From the NCBI GenBank assembly GCA_017965685.1, contig JAGCPM010000238.1:1-19912 (forward strand): a stretch of DNA of 19,912 nt. Direction: 5' to 3'. A program made the translations under genes and the position numbers. The number at the start of each line of letters is the position of its first letter. Within the stretch, counting starts at the first letter, position 1. This document shows, piece after piece, positions 1 through 8,795 of the stretch. This stretch comes from Kiritimatiellia bacterium. Lineage in GTDB: Bacteria; Verrucomicrobiota; Kiritimatiellia; RFP12; UBA1067. The notes under the pieces were generated by a model, which worked only from the letters and a program-made list of their open reading frames with translations, was not told the DNA's origin and ran no database searches.

Positions 1-1
1 C

Positions 2-796
2 GTCACGAAGAACAACCAGGAGGCCGTAATCAAGGTTGTGACCGAATACATCTACCCGCAGGACTACGAAGTGCAGCTCCAGTCGAGCAACAGTTCCGGC
101 GGATCGAATTCGTCGAGCCAGTCCGCCGTTCTCGCCATAGTGGAGCCGCAGAACTTCACGATGCGCGAAGTGGGCGTGATACTCACGGCCACGCCCGAGC
201 TGACCGACGACTCGAAACTCATCGACCTCAAGCTTGATGCCCAGGTCGTCGACGAACCAACGTGGCACAACTACGGCATGAGGATTCCGTTCACCGGCAA
301 TTCCTCCTCGCTGGAAAACTTTGAAGGATTCGGGCAGATCATCGAGGCCTTGACGGGCGCCGTCACCACCCTCGGTGGCACGCTCTCCGATACGACAAGG
401 GAATTGCTGCTTGGCGAAATCACGGATAGCGGCATTGCCGCGCTCCAGAATCTTTCCGAGGATTCGACCATACAGTATTACGACGCGCCGATGGAGCAGC
501 CGTTCTTCCATGTCAGGTCGATCAACTCCTCCGTCACTGTCTTCCCCGGTGCGACTATCGTCATGGGCGGTCTCATCACCGAGCAGCGCAAGGCGATGGA
601 TGACAAGATTCCTTTCCTCGGTGACCTGCCGTTCATCGGCCGTCTCTTCAGGAGCCATTCCGAGCAGACCTCGAAGAGGAACCTTCTCATATTCGTGACG
701 ACGAGACTCGTGGACGTCCGCGGCCGCGAGGTAACCGTCACGGCCGTCGAAGAGAACGATGACAATGTGAAGGCCGCTCCCGCGTCCGAAGACTGA
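2..796 (+). CDS. Secretin (type II secretion / type IV pilus GspD/PilQ-like), 3' part
   Basis: The reading frame is open at the left edge, so this is the C-terminal part of a larger protein, about 264 residues in view. The C-terminal half has the hallmark of the secretin beta-barrel family: a segment reading GATIVMGGLI, then KIPFLGDLPFIGRLF, then LLIFVTTRLVD just before the end. Secretins form the outer-membrane ring of type II secretion systems and type IV pili. A Ser/Gly/Asn-rich stretch lies near the beginning of the visible part. The last ~25 residues are an acidic tail rich in E, D and A. The gene stops 21 bp before coaE, so the two are probably co-transcribed. Which secretin system it serves cannot be decided because the N-terminal domains and partner genes lie outside the window. 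Large pilus-type secretins of this kind are known in Akkermansia-type bacteria. Confidence 0.9.
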   Translation, partial: VTKNNQEAVIKVVTEYIYPQDYEVQLQSSNSSGGSNSSSQSAVLAIVEPQNFTMREVGVILTATPELTDDSKLIDLKLDAQVVDEPTWHNYGMRIPFTGNSSSLENFEGFGQIIEALTGAVTTLGGTLSDTTRELLLGEITDSGIAALQNLSEDSTIQYYDAPMEQPFFHVRSINSSVTVFPGATIVMGGLITEQRKAMDDKIPFLGDLPFIGRLFRSHSEQTSKRNLLIFVTTRLVDVRGREVTVTAVEENDDNVKAAPASED

Positions 797-817
797 AAAC
801 TGGGAGAATAGAGCGCG

Positions 818-1339
818 ATGAAGATAGCGCTTACGGGAGGGATTGCCTGCGGCAAGTCCCTCCTTTCTCAATACCTGAGGGAGTCTGGCGTCGAGATAAT
901 CGACGCCGATGACATCGTACATTCGATTGTTCCGGCTGAAGAGAGGCGGCGCCTCGCGAAGACGGTCTTCGCCGACCCGGAGGCGCGCAAGGCCCTCGAA
1001 GGGCGCGTGCACCCTCTCGTCCACGCAAAGATCGGGGAGTTCTGGGCGCGAAAATCCCCGGATGTTTTGGGGATTGCCGTGATTCCTCTCCTTTTCGAGG
1101 TGCATTGGGACGGAGAATATGATATAATATGCACCGTGACATCTCCGAAGGAGGCGCAGGTTTCCCGGATGATGGAATCGCGCGGCTACTCGCGAGAGGA
1201 GGCCGAGGCGAGAATAGCGGCCCAGATGCCAGTGGGCGAAAAGGCCGCGAGGTCCCACTACACGATAGAGAACAACGGATCCGCCGCCAAGTTGAGGGAC
1301 TCGGCCAAGCGGTTCGTCGAATGGATAAGGAGCCGGTGA
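818..1339 (+). CDS. coaE: Dephospho-CoA kinase
   Basis: CoaE phosphorylates dephospho-CoA on the ribose 3'-hydroxyl, the last step of coenzyme A synthesis, in the cytoplasm. The 173-residue protein starts MKIALTGGIACGKS, a Walker A P-loop at residues 7-14. It continues with the family motif IIDADDIVH (about 27-35), the VHPLVH segment, the IPLLFEV segment, and IENNGS near the C-terminus. The ATG follows a purine-rich GGGAGAA site. It is shorter than typical CoaE (about 200 residues). Compared with remembered E. coli CoaE, roughly 20 residues are missing between the DAD motif and the FADPEA segment. The core motifs are intact, so it is probably active. It ends one base before the rho ATG, suggesting translational coupling. 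Confidence 0.93.
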   Translation: MKIALTGGIACGKSLLSQYLRESGVEIIDADDIVHSIVPAEERRRLAKTVFADPEARKALEGRVHPLVHAKIGEFWARKSPDVLGIAVIPLLFEVHWDGEYDIICTVTSPKEAQVSRMMESRGYSREEAEARIAAQMPVGEKAARSHYTIENNGSAAKLRDSAKRFVEWIRSR

Positions 1340-1340
1340 A

Positions 1341-2942
<1,602 letters not shown>

Positions 2943-3027
2943 CGGCAAAATACCCCCTTGCGCGCAAGAGTCCATGGCTATGGGGTGACCATAGTGCCAA
3001 ACTGCCGCAGTTAGGCTTAAGGGGTGC
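2943..3027. terminator. Convergent junction with imperfect hairpins, possible bidirectional terminator
   Basis: This gap separates the rho stop from the regulator stop on the other strand. It holds a 12-bp palindrome (CTTGCGCGCAAG, 2957-2968), an inverted repeat CTATGG/CCATAG with a 5-base loop (2978-2994), and an interrupted stem AGGC...GCCT with inner TAAG/CTTA (3013-3036) that runs into the regulator's stop codon. There is no T-tract after the stems, so none is a textbook intrinsic terminator. That the region ends transcription from both sides is inferred only from its position between convergent genes. Confidence 0.3.
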
Positions 3028-4200
3028 TTATTGCCTGAAGGAAGATGGACTCGACCCGAACGCCGCCGTGAATGACGAGCTGAAATACTGGAGCGACGAA
3101 AAGCCGGAGGCCTTTGCAATGCTCTTGAGCGGCATCGACGTCGTCTGCACGAGCCGCTTCGCCTCGGTAAGCCTCGTTTTGGATATCTCCTTTTGGACCG
3201 AAGTGCCGAGCTTCTGGCGGAACGCCTTGTCCACGAGCGTGTGGGACTTGCCCACATGCGTATAGACATCTGCGGCCGTTATGTTCTTCGTAATGTTGGC
3301 TCTTATGAAGACGAGGGCGTCAGACAGCCATGGCGGGGAGAGCGGGTAGATGCGCGTAGAGCCGCGCTCGATAAGTTTCAGCGGCTTGACGCGGACAGGC
3401 GGCGGCACGACGCCAGGTTTGTCGAACATCTTCTGTAGCGATTCGGCCGCCGCATAGCCTATTCCGACGGGGTTCTGGTCTATGGACGATATGGGCGGAT
3501 CCGTGAACTGGCAAACGAGTTCGTCGTCGTCGACACCGAGAATCGCCACGTCCTCCGGTACGTGGATTCCGTTTGCGCGGCATATTTCGCTAACCTGGTA
3601 TGCGCGCATGTCGTGTGCGCAGAAGATGGCGACCGGCTTCGGCAGTCCGCGGAGCCATTTAAGCAGCTGCCTGGCGTCGGAAGGCATCCCGAAGTGCTCG
3701 TGCATCACCACGGAGTCTTCGAAGTCCTTCAGCGCGATCCTGGGGGTGGAATACAGGCTGCATCTGAAGTGGTTGAGCTCCAGGCTGCGGACAAAGCCGT
3801 TGCGGCGTCCGTCCGAATAGCTGCGCCCGTTGTAGCCGCAGAACGCGAAGTTGGTGAAGTGGTGCTCTATGAAGTGTCGCGCGGCCATCTGCCCTACGAC
3901 GAGCGCGTTCTGGTCGACGGCGGCGAATCCCGGAACGGATTTCTCGAAGAACACGTCAACCACGGGCTTCCCGATGGATGAGAGAGTCTTGGTTATTCCG
4001 TCATTCATGGCGCGGGCGATGAAGCCGTCGTACATGTTTCTGCGGATGTCCTGGCGAAGTTCCGAGAACTCTATGAACTTCAGCGACCAGTCGTTCCTCT
4101 CGCGCGCAAAACGCACTATTCCCTCGCACAGTTTGCGCCCATATCCCCTTTGTCGCTCTACGAGGATTCCGATTTTCTTCATTGCAGTAGTGTCGTTCAT
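3028..4200 (-). CDS. XylR-like AraC-family transcriptional regulator with sugar-binding domain
   Basis: This 390-residue regulator starts MNDTTAMKKIGILVERQRGYGRKLCEGIV. That is the typical opening of the XylR group, in which a LacI-like periplasmic-binding-protein domain (about residues 7-275) is fused to a C-terminal AraC/XylS double helix-turn-helix domain (about 288-390). The first part contains AIFCAHDMRAYQVSEICRA and VAILGVDDDELVCQ, standard for LacI/XylR sugar-binding domains. The second contains the AraC signature region IAKASGFSSLQYFSSSFTAAFG. Such proteins bind a sugar and activate adjacent catabolic genes. It is divergent from the sugar operon, so its ligand is probably a substrate or intermediate of that operon. 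The start is uncertain: ATG at 4200 has a TATAAT only six bases upstream, while a second in-frame ATG lies at 4182 (residue 7) just before the conserved KKIGIL. Confidence 0.92.
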   Translation of the reverse strand: MNDTTAMKKIGILVERQRGYGRKLCEGIVRFARERNDWSLKFIEFSELRQDIRRNMYDGFIARAMNDGITKTLSSIGKPVVDVFFEKSVPGFAAVDQNALVVGQMAARHFIEHHFTNFAFCGYNGRSYSDGRRNGFVRSLELNHFRCSLYSTPRIALKDFEDSVVMHEHFGMPSDARQLLKWLRGLPKPVAIFCAHDMRAYQVSEICRANGIHVPEDVAILGVDDDELVCQFTDPPISSIDQNPVGIGYAAAESLQKMFDKPGVVPPPVRVKPLKLIERGSTRIYPLSPPWLSDALVFIRANITKNITAADVYTHVGKSHTLVDKAFRQKLGTSVQKEISKTRLTEAKRLVQTTSMPLKSIAKASGFSSLQYFSSSFTAAFGSSPSSFRQ

Positions 4201-4206
4201 GCGTGT

Positions 4207-4212
4207 ATTATA
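4207..4212 (-). promoter_or_regulatory. Candidate -10 box of the regulator gene
   Basis: Reading on the minus strand, a perfect TATAAT lies six bases before the ATG at 4200. A start site at the usual distance would fall at about 4200, giving an essentially leaderless transcript or favouring the internal ATG at 4182. No good -35 box is found 16-18 bp further upstream; a TTGCAA sits 22 bp away, which is too far. Activator-dependent or TATA-only behaviour is possible. Confidence 0.4.
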
Positions 4213-4234
4213 TCAAAAAATCGGTTTTATGTGC

Positions 4235-4272
4235 TTGCAAAAAACAATATTATTATTGCAATGTTTACAATT
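4235..4272 (+). promoter_or_regulatory. Putative AraC/XylR-type activator site (two 21-bp-spaced direct half-sites)
   Basis: TTGCAA occurs at 4235-4240 and again at 4256-4261, exactly 21 bp start to start. This equals the spacing of the araI1/I2 half-sites bound by AraC in E. coli. Taking 17-bp half-sites, the second (4256-4272) overlaps the -35 box by two bases, as expected for a class II activator. The same arrangement with closely matching sequence recurs at 18580-18617. Binding by the divergently encoded XylR-like regulator is inferred from location and pattern. Confidence 0.65.
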
Positions 4273-4300
4273 GAAATCCAGCAATGACATTTGTTAGAAT
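4271..4300 (+). promoter_or_regulatory. Sigma-70-type promoter of the sugar operon
   Basis: TTGAAA (-35, 4271-4276) is followed after an 18-bp spacer by TAGAAT (-10, 4295-4300). A TG at 4292-4293 forms an extended -10. Transcription should start near 4307, giving a leader of about 32 bases before the ATG at 4339. The promoter sits directly downstream of the direct repeats at 4235-4272. Confidence 0.65.
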
Positions 4301-4338
4301 ATAAGACAAAGACCAGAGGTGCGAAAATACTTTGAAAA

Positions 4339-5334
4339 ATGAAATGCAGGAGTGTGACATTTGCCGGCAATGTGATCGTTGACAGCGTGAAGATGCTTCC
4401 GTCGTGGCCGGAACGCGGGATGCTGGTCAACGTTTCATCTGTCAAGAGGTCCGTTGGCGGCTGCGTCTCAAATACCGGCATCGACCTGAAGAGGCTTGAT
4501 CCGTCGATGGAAGTTCGGGCGATCGCGAAGATTGGCGGCGACGAACCGGGCGCGTTCGCGGTCGGGACGCTTTCGCAAGCCGGCATCGACACGTCCGGCG
4601 TCGTCGCGGTTGAGGGCGCGGCAACATCGGCGGTCGACTGTCTCACACTGGAGAAGACCGGAGAGAGGACATTCCTCTGTCTGAAGGGCGCAGGCGCGCT
4701 TCTTTCTCCGGACGACTTCAACGTCGACTCTCTTGACTGCGACATCTTCCACCTGGGATATCTCCTGCTCCTCGACGGCATGGATGCCCCGGACGGCGAG
4801 TACGGAACGAAAGCCGCCTGCCTTCTCGCCGCCGTGCAGGCGAAGGGAATCAGAACCTCCATTGACATCGTCTCCGAACAGTCGGACCGTTTCGCGCGGA
4901 TTGTCCGTCCCGCGCTCAAGTACTGCGACTACTGCGTCGTGAACGAAATAGAGGCGTCGCGCGCGACGGGTGCGGGAAAGGATGACATGCGCGGACTTTG
5001 CGAGGGTCTCGTCGCCCTCGGCGTCAGGCGATGTGCAGTCGTGCACCGTCCCGAGGGATCTGCCGCGCTTGACCGTAACGGCGGTTTCGCGACCCTTGGA
5101 TCTCTGGAACTACCGGACGGCTGGATCGTCGGTTCGACCGGCGCGGGCGACGCATTCTGCTCGGGGATGCTCTATTCGTTTCTTCACGGGATGCCCCCGG
5201 AGGATGGCATGCGACTTGCGTCATGCGCGGCGGCGTTCAATCTTTCCGTGCCCGGATCGGTGGATGGCGCCAGATCGCTTGCAGAGACGTTCGAACTCGA
5301 AAAGGAATTCAAGAGGAGGAAAGTATGCTGGTAA
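4339..5334 (+). CDS. PfkB-family carbohydrate kinase
   Basis: This 331-residue ribokinase/PfkB-family protein phosphorylates a sugar or sugar phosphate with ATP. The N-terminal part shows VTFAGNVIVDSV and then SVGGCVSNTGIDLKRL, the family's glycine-rich substrate-binding region. The C-terminal signature GSTGAGDAFCSG includes the catalytic base D271 and the anion hole. The start is the first codon after an in-frame stop at 4333-4335, and the Shine-Dalgarno sequence is weak (an AGAGGT lies about 18 bases upstream). The 3' end overlaps the aldolase start by 10 bp, which ties the two enzymes together. A PfkB kinase followed by a class II aldolase fits a route making a ketose 1-phosphate or 1,6-bisphosphate that is then cleaved. 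The exact substrate is not determinable here. It is the first gene after the regulated promoter. Confidence 0.9.
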   Translation: MKCRSVTFAGNVIVDSVKMLPSWPERGMLVNVSSVKRSVGGCVSNTGIDLKRLDPSMEVRAIAKIGGDEPGAFAVGTLSQAGIDTSGVVAVEGAATSAVDCLTLEKTGERTFLCLKGAGALLSPDDFNVDSLDCDIFHLGYLLLLDGMDAPDGEYGTKAACLLAAVQAKGIRTSIDIVSEQSDRFARIVRPALKYCDYCVVNEIEASRATGAGKDDMRGLCEGLVALGVRRCAVVHRPEGSAALDRNGGFATLGSLELPDGWIVGSTGAGDAFCSGMLYSFLHGMPPEDGMRLASCAAAFNLSVPGSVDGARSLAETFELEKEFKRRKVCW

Positions 5335-6200
5335 ACATGAAAGGGATGCTCGTCGATGCGGCCAGGGGCGGCTATGCGGTCGGCGGATTCAACTTTGCGT
5401 CGCTCGAGTCGGGAATGGGCGCGGTCAGGGCCTCGGAGGAACTCGGGATACCGTTTGTTCTGGAGCACGCTCCGGCACACGAGGAGTATTGCCCTTTTGA
5501 TGTAGCGGCACCGATCATGGTGCAGCTTGCGAAGGCGGCGAAGACGCCCGTCGCAGCGCATCTGGACCACGGCGACTCGGTCGAACTCTGCCTAAAGGCG
5601 CTTAAGTACGGTTTTTCGTCCGTCATGTTCGACGGCTCCGCGCTTTCCTACGAAGAGAATATAGAGAAGACGGCCTTTGTCTGCAAGGTTGCTCACGAGT
5701 TCGGGGCGACCATCGAGGCCGAACTGGGCGCGATGCCGCACAACCTCAAGGGTGAACTGCGGGAATACACTCCGGAGGATTTCTACACGAGACCGGAAGA
5801 TGCCGCAAGGTTCGTCGCAGAGACTGGCGTGGACGCGCTGGCCATCTCCTTTGGCACGGTGCATGGCGTCTACAAGACTACGCCCAAACTTTCGTTCAAG
5901 GTGATCGACGGGGTAAGGAAGGCGACCGGCGACCTGCCTCTCGTGATGCACGGAGGATCGGGGCTTTCCGATGCCGACTACCGCGAGGCCATCTCGCGCG
6001 GCATACGGAAAATCAACTACTACACCTACGGTGCGATAGCCTCCGGCGAGGCGGTTCGCGCGTATGTCGCCGCTCACGAAGGCAAGCTAATGTTCCATGA
6101 CATTGCCGTGTGCGCGACAAATGCCGTATGCGACGACGTAAAGCGCGTGATGAAGCTCTTCAAACAGGAGACTGCGCGTCAGATACGGAAGACGGTCTGA
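5325..6200 (+). CDS. Class II ketose-bisphosphate aldolase (GatY/KbaY/Fba family)
   Basis: This Zn2+-dependent aldolase reversibly cleaves a ketose (bis)phosphate to DHAP and an aldehyde. Of its 291 residues, those around HLDHG place the catalytic Asp at D81 and a zinc ligand at H82. Further zinc ligands are H180 in GTVHGVY and H209 in VMHGGSG. EAELG and a nearby loop complete the family pattern. Overall length and motif placement match GatY/KbaY-type tagatose-bisphosphate aldolases rather than long class IIa fructose-bisphosphate aldolases. The start was set at ATG 5325 because a GAGGAGGA Shine-Dalgarno lies at 5313-5320 and the family N-terminus begins here; the frame is open further upstream but that part is shadow sequence. 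It overlaps the kinase stop by 10 bp, so coupled translation is likely. Confidence 0.9.
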   Translation: MLVNMKGMLVDAARGGYAVGGFNFASLESGMGAVRASEELGIPFVLEHAPAHEEYCPFDVAAPIMVQLAKAAKTPVAAHLDHGDSVELCLKALKYGFSSVMFDGSALSYEENIEKTAFVCKVAHEFGATIEAELGAMPHNLKGELREYTPEDFYTRPEDAARFVAETGVDALAISFGTVHGVYKTTPKLSFKVIDGVRKATGDLPLVMHGGSGLSDADYREAISRGIRKINYYTYGAIASGEAVRAYVAAHEGKLMFHDIAVCATNAVCDDVKRVMKLFKQETARQIRKTV

Positions 6201-6251
6201 TTTCAGGCGGCGTCAAACGATTGCAGACAACAAAAAGGAAAGGATGAAAAA

Positions 6252-6683
6252 ATGCTCAAAGGAATAAACCCGGTTCTGTCATCGGACCTGCTGAAGATAC
6301 TCTGGGACATGGGGCATGGCGACGAACTCGTCATCACCGATGCCCACTATCCCGCACACTCCAAATCTCCCGATCGCGTCGTCGACGCGGCAGGCGTGGA
6401 TGTGGCGCCGCTTCTTAAGGGAATCGCCCCGCTGTTCGAACTCGACCCGGAGGTTCCGCCCGCCATGATCCAGGACACCCAAAAGGATCCCGCCGATCCG
6501 CAGGTCGAAAAGGACTTTCGCGAGGCTCTCGGCTATGGCGGGGAGATCGTGCGCATGGGCAGGTTCGACTTCTACGACCGCGCGACAAAGGCATACGCCG
6601 TCGTCCGCACGGGAGAACTCAGAAAGTACGGCTGCATCATAATCACGAAGGGCGTGACTAACAACGGAAAGGGGTGGAGGTGA
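6252..6683 (+). CDS. fucU: FucU/RbsD-family sugar mutarotase (L-fucose mutarotase-like)
   Basis: FucU-type enzymes interconvert alpha and beta anomers of a free sugar, delivering the form used by the next isomerase. The 143-residue protein begins MLKGINPVLSSDLLKILWDMGHGDELVITDAHYPA. H22 in the GHGDE motif corresponds to the catalytic histidine of characterised FucU. The C-terminus carries YAVVRTGELRKYGCIIITKGV, also typical of FucU rather than RbsD. An AAAGGA site at 6237-6242 precedes the ATG. The stop overlaps the following ATG (TGATG). The resemblance points to a 6-deoxyhexose such as L-fucose, but the family also handles other sugars, so the substrate is inference. It lies in the operon with two isomerase families, which fits an anomer-supply role. 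Confidence 0.88.
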   Translation: MLKGINPVLSSDLLKILWDMGHGDELVITDAHYPAHSKSPDRVVDAAGVDVAPLLKGIAPLFELDPEVPPAMIQDTQKDPADPQVEKDFREALGYGGEIVRMGRFDFYDRATKAYAVVRTGELRKYGCIIITKGVTNNGKGWR

Positions 6684-7279
6684 TGAAGACGGTAAAGGAC
6701 AAGTATCTGCTCGTCGGGGCGGACACGGCGGGATTCCCTATCAAGGAGGCTGTCGTCGCGCACCTGAAGGCGCAGGGCTGGACGATAGAGGACATCGGCG
6801 TCACGGACTACGAGCGCGACAAGGACGACCTGAACCTCATGTTCCATCGCGTGGGACTCCGGGTAGGTGCGAAGATCGCTTCGGGCGAGTACGAGCGCGC
6901 GATGGTTTTTTGCGGAACCGGCATGGGGATACACATCGCGGCGTCGAAGTGCCCGCACGTCCACGCCGGCGTCGTGGAGTCGCCGCAAGCCGCCGAGCGC
7001 GCGGCGAAGGGCAACGGCGTGAACGTCCTCGCGATGGGCGCATTCTTCGTCACAACTCACATGGCCTGCGTCATAGCGGACGCATACCTCAACTCCTGGC
7101 TTGGCAAGGGATATGAGTGGTGGCACAACTTCTACGAATTCCACAAGCTCGCCATCGACGAGATGGAGGCTTTCGACTACGACGAGTATATGAAGACTGG
7201 CAAGCTCCCCCATCTCGGCGACTATCCGCTTTCGCCGGCGGGTAACGTTCCCGGAAAGGCCGTCGGCAAGAAGGACTGA
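6683..7279 (+). CDS. RpiB/LacA/LacB-family sugar isomerase, divergent active site
   Basis: This protein of about 198 residues has the RpiB/LacAB fold pattern: YLLVGADTAGF at the N-terminus, FCGTGMGIHIAASK in the middle with the catalytic cysteine C77, and GVNVLAMGAFF after it. RpiB interconverts ribose 5-phosphate and ribulose 5-phosphate; LacAB isomerises galactose 6-phosphate. Against remembered E. coli RpiB, phosphate-binding H10 aligns with T15 and ring-opening H99 aligns with G110, while the neighbouring D and the Cys are kept. It also has about 50 extra C-terminal residues. A different or non-phosphorylated substrate is therefore plausible. I chose ATG 6683 because it overlaps the fucU stop; GTG 6674 and GTG 6680 are in-frame alternatives. 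It is three bases from the HAD gene. Confidence 0.85.
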   Translation: MKTVKDKYLLVGADTAGFPIKEAVVAHLKAQGWTIEDIGVTDYERDKDDLNLMFHRVGLRVGAKIASGEYERAMVFCGTGMGIHIAASKCPHVHAGVVESPQAAERAAKGNGVNVLAMGAFFVTTHMACVIADAYLNSWLGKGYEWWHNFYEFHKLAIDEMEAFDYDEYMKTGKLPHLGDYPLSPAGNVPGKAVGKKD

Positions 7280-7282
7280 ACG

Positions 7283-7930
7283 GTGGGACGCAGGGGCTAC
7301 ATCTTCGACATGGACGGTACGCTCGTCGACAACGTGCAGTACCACGTCAAGGCATGGAAGGCGTTTTCGCGAAAGTACGGAAACGAACTTTCCGAGGACA
7401 AGATAGTGGGCTGGATGGGCATGACGAACCGCATCTACCAGGAGCGAATACTAGGCCGTTCCGTTGGCGACGAGGAGTCGCTCCGCATGAGCGAGGAGAA
7501 GGAGTCCAAGTACCGGGAGCTCTTTTCCGCGCACATGCGCCTTCCCGACGGACTCCGCGCGCTTCTGGATCGCGTCCGCGATGCGGGAATCGTCTGCGCG
7601 GTGGCGACGGGCGCGCCGGCTTCCAACGTCAACTTCATAATGGACGGGCTCTCGCTTCGTGACGACTTCAAGGCCGTGGTGGACGAGACCAAGTACACGA
7701 AGTGCAAGCCCGACCCCGAATGCTTCCTGACGGCGGCGAAGATGCTTGGATGCGATCCGTCTGACTGCGTCGTGTTCGAGGACGCCGTTCCGGGCGTCAT
7801 GGCCGGGAAGGCCGCCGGCATGAAGGTTGTCTGCGTGACGTTCACGCGTCCGCGCGAAGTCCTTGTCGACGCCGGAGCCGACATGGTAGTCGATTCATAT
7901 CTTGAACTCTTCGAAAAGGAGCTGCCGTGA
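7283..7930 (+). CDS. HAD-superfamily sugar phosphatase / beta-phosphoglucomutase-like
   Basis: This 215-residue HAD hydrolase starts with GTG, three bases after the previous stop. Motif I is FDMDGT (nucleophile D9, D11), motif III contains K142 in the KCKPDPE segment, and motif IV is FEDAVPG with E166 and D167. A helical cap lies between motif I and residue about 90. Relatives include beta-phosphoglucomutases and small sugar-phosphate phosphatases; the two are hard to separate without cap-domain comparison. In this operon it could dephosphorylate a stray or toxic sugar phosphate, or interconvert phosphate positions. Its stop sits 14 bases before the next kinase start. Confidence 0.85.
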   Translation: MGRRGYIFDMDGTLVDNVQYHVKAWKAFSRKYGNELSEDKIVGWMGMTNRIYQERILGRSVGDEESLRMSEEKESKYRELFSAHMRLPDGLRALLDRVRDAGIVCAVATGAPASNVNFIMDGLSLRDDFKAVVDETKYTKCKPDPECFLTAAKMLGCDPSDCVVFEDAVPGVMAGKAAGMKVVCVTFTRPREVLVDAGADMVVDSYLELFEKELP

Positions 7931-7944
7931 AGGGAGCCGTTGAA

Positions 7945-8772
7945 ATGGACGTAGTGGCGTTTGGCGAAATACTGTGGGATGTCATCGACGGCGTTCCACA
8001 TCTTGGCGGCGCTCCGTTTAATTTCGCCGCGCATGCCGCGCTCCTGGAACTCAAGACCGCCATCGTCTCGGCCGTCGGGTGCGACGAATTGGGGACGAAA
8101 GCCATCGCCGCCGCAGAGCGCTTCGGGGTGGGCGTGTCCTTGGTGGAAAGGCATCCGTCGCTTCCGACGGGCATCGTGAACGTGACGCTCGCAGACGGCA
8201 TTCCGTCGTACGAGATAGTGAGGCCCGTCGCGTGGGACGAGATTTCATGCGGTTCAGCGGCGGATGCCGCGCCCGTCCCGCCGAAGGTGTTCTATTTCGG
8301 CACGCTGGCGCAGCGTTCGCCGGTCTCCGCTGCGACGCTACGGCGGCTGCTCCGTGCATTCGACACGTCCTTGACCTTCTTCGACGTGAATCTTCGGCAG
8401 GACTGGTGGAGCGAGGCACTCGTATTGAAATGCCTCGAATCGGTCGATGTCTTCAAGGTGAACGATGAGGAGATGAAGACCCTTGGATTTTCCCCGGAGG
8501 CGCTTTTCTCCCGATTCCCTCGCCTCAAGACTGTCGTCGAGACTCGCGGCGCGGAGGGATGCCGCGTGGCGTCGCGGGGGGAATCCGCATTCGACAGCCC
8601 TGCGATTTGCGACGGACCGGTCGTCGATACGGTCGGCGCGGGCGATTCTTTCTCCGCCGCATTCATAGCCGCCATTCTGCGCGGTGAAAGCCTCAAGGCC
8701 GCGGCCGAGGCAGGCAACCGCCTTGCGGGGAAGGTTGCGGCACGCGCTGGCGCCATACCCGAAGACATTTGA
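7945..8772 (+). CDS. PfkB-family fructokinase-like kinase
   Basis: This 275-residue kinase reads MDVVAFGEILWDVIDG followed by LGGAPFNFAAHAALL, the opening typical of bacterial fructokinases of the PfkB family. The C-terminal signature VVDTVGAGDSFSAAF holds catalytic D234. It is clearly different from the kinase at 4339, so the operon has two PfkB enzymes for two phosphorylation steps or substrates. ATG 7945 is chosen because an AAGGGAG site lies eight bases upstream. An in-frame GTG at 7927 would overlap the HAD stop and add only six residues. Lying directly before a psicose/tagatose 3-epimerase, it may phosphorylate the fructose or other ketose that the epimerase makes. That pairing is inference from neighbourhood. 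Confidence 0.88.
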   Translation: MDVVAFGEILWDVIDGVPHLGGAPFNFAAHAALLELKTAIVSAVGCDELGTKAIAAAERFGVGVSLVERHPSLPTGIVNVTLADGIPSYEIVRPVAWDEISCGSAADAAPVPPKVFYFGTLAQRSPVSAATLRRLLRAFDTSLTFFDVNLRQDWWSEALVLKCLESVDVFKVNDEEMKTLGFSPEALFSRFPRLKTVVETRGAEGCRVASRGESAFDSPAICDGPVVDTVGAGDSFSAAFIAAILRGESLKAAAEAGNRLAGKVAARAGAIPEDI

Positions 8773-8795
8773 CAAAAACAGAAAGGAAGAACACA

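Noticed and set aside
5223..5324. Upstream extension of the aldolase frame to an earlier ATG
   Set aside because: The extension lies inside the kinase gene; a strong Shine-Dalgarno and the family N-terminus both point to 5325.
6201..6251. Possible third regulator half-site (TTGCAG near 6221) before fucU
   Set aside because: Only one half-site is present, with no 21-bp partner and no promoter boxes at the conserved distances.
6244..6267. Seven-codon open frame overlapping the fucU start
   Set aside because: It shares the fucU ribosome site and has no leader-peptide character or attenuator hairpin.
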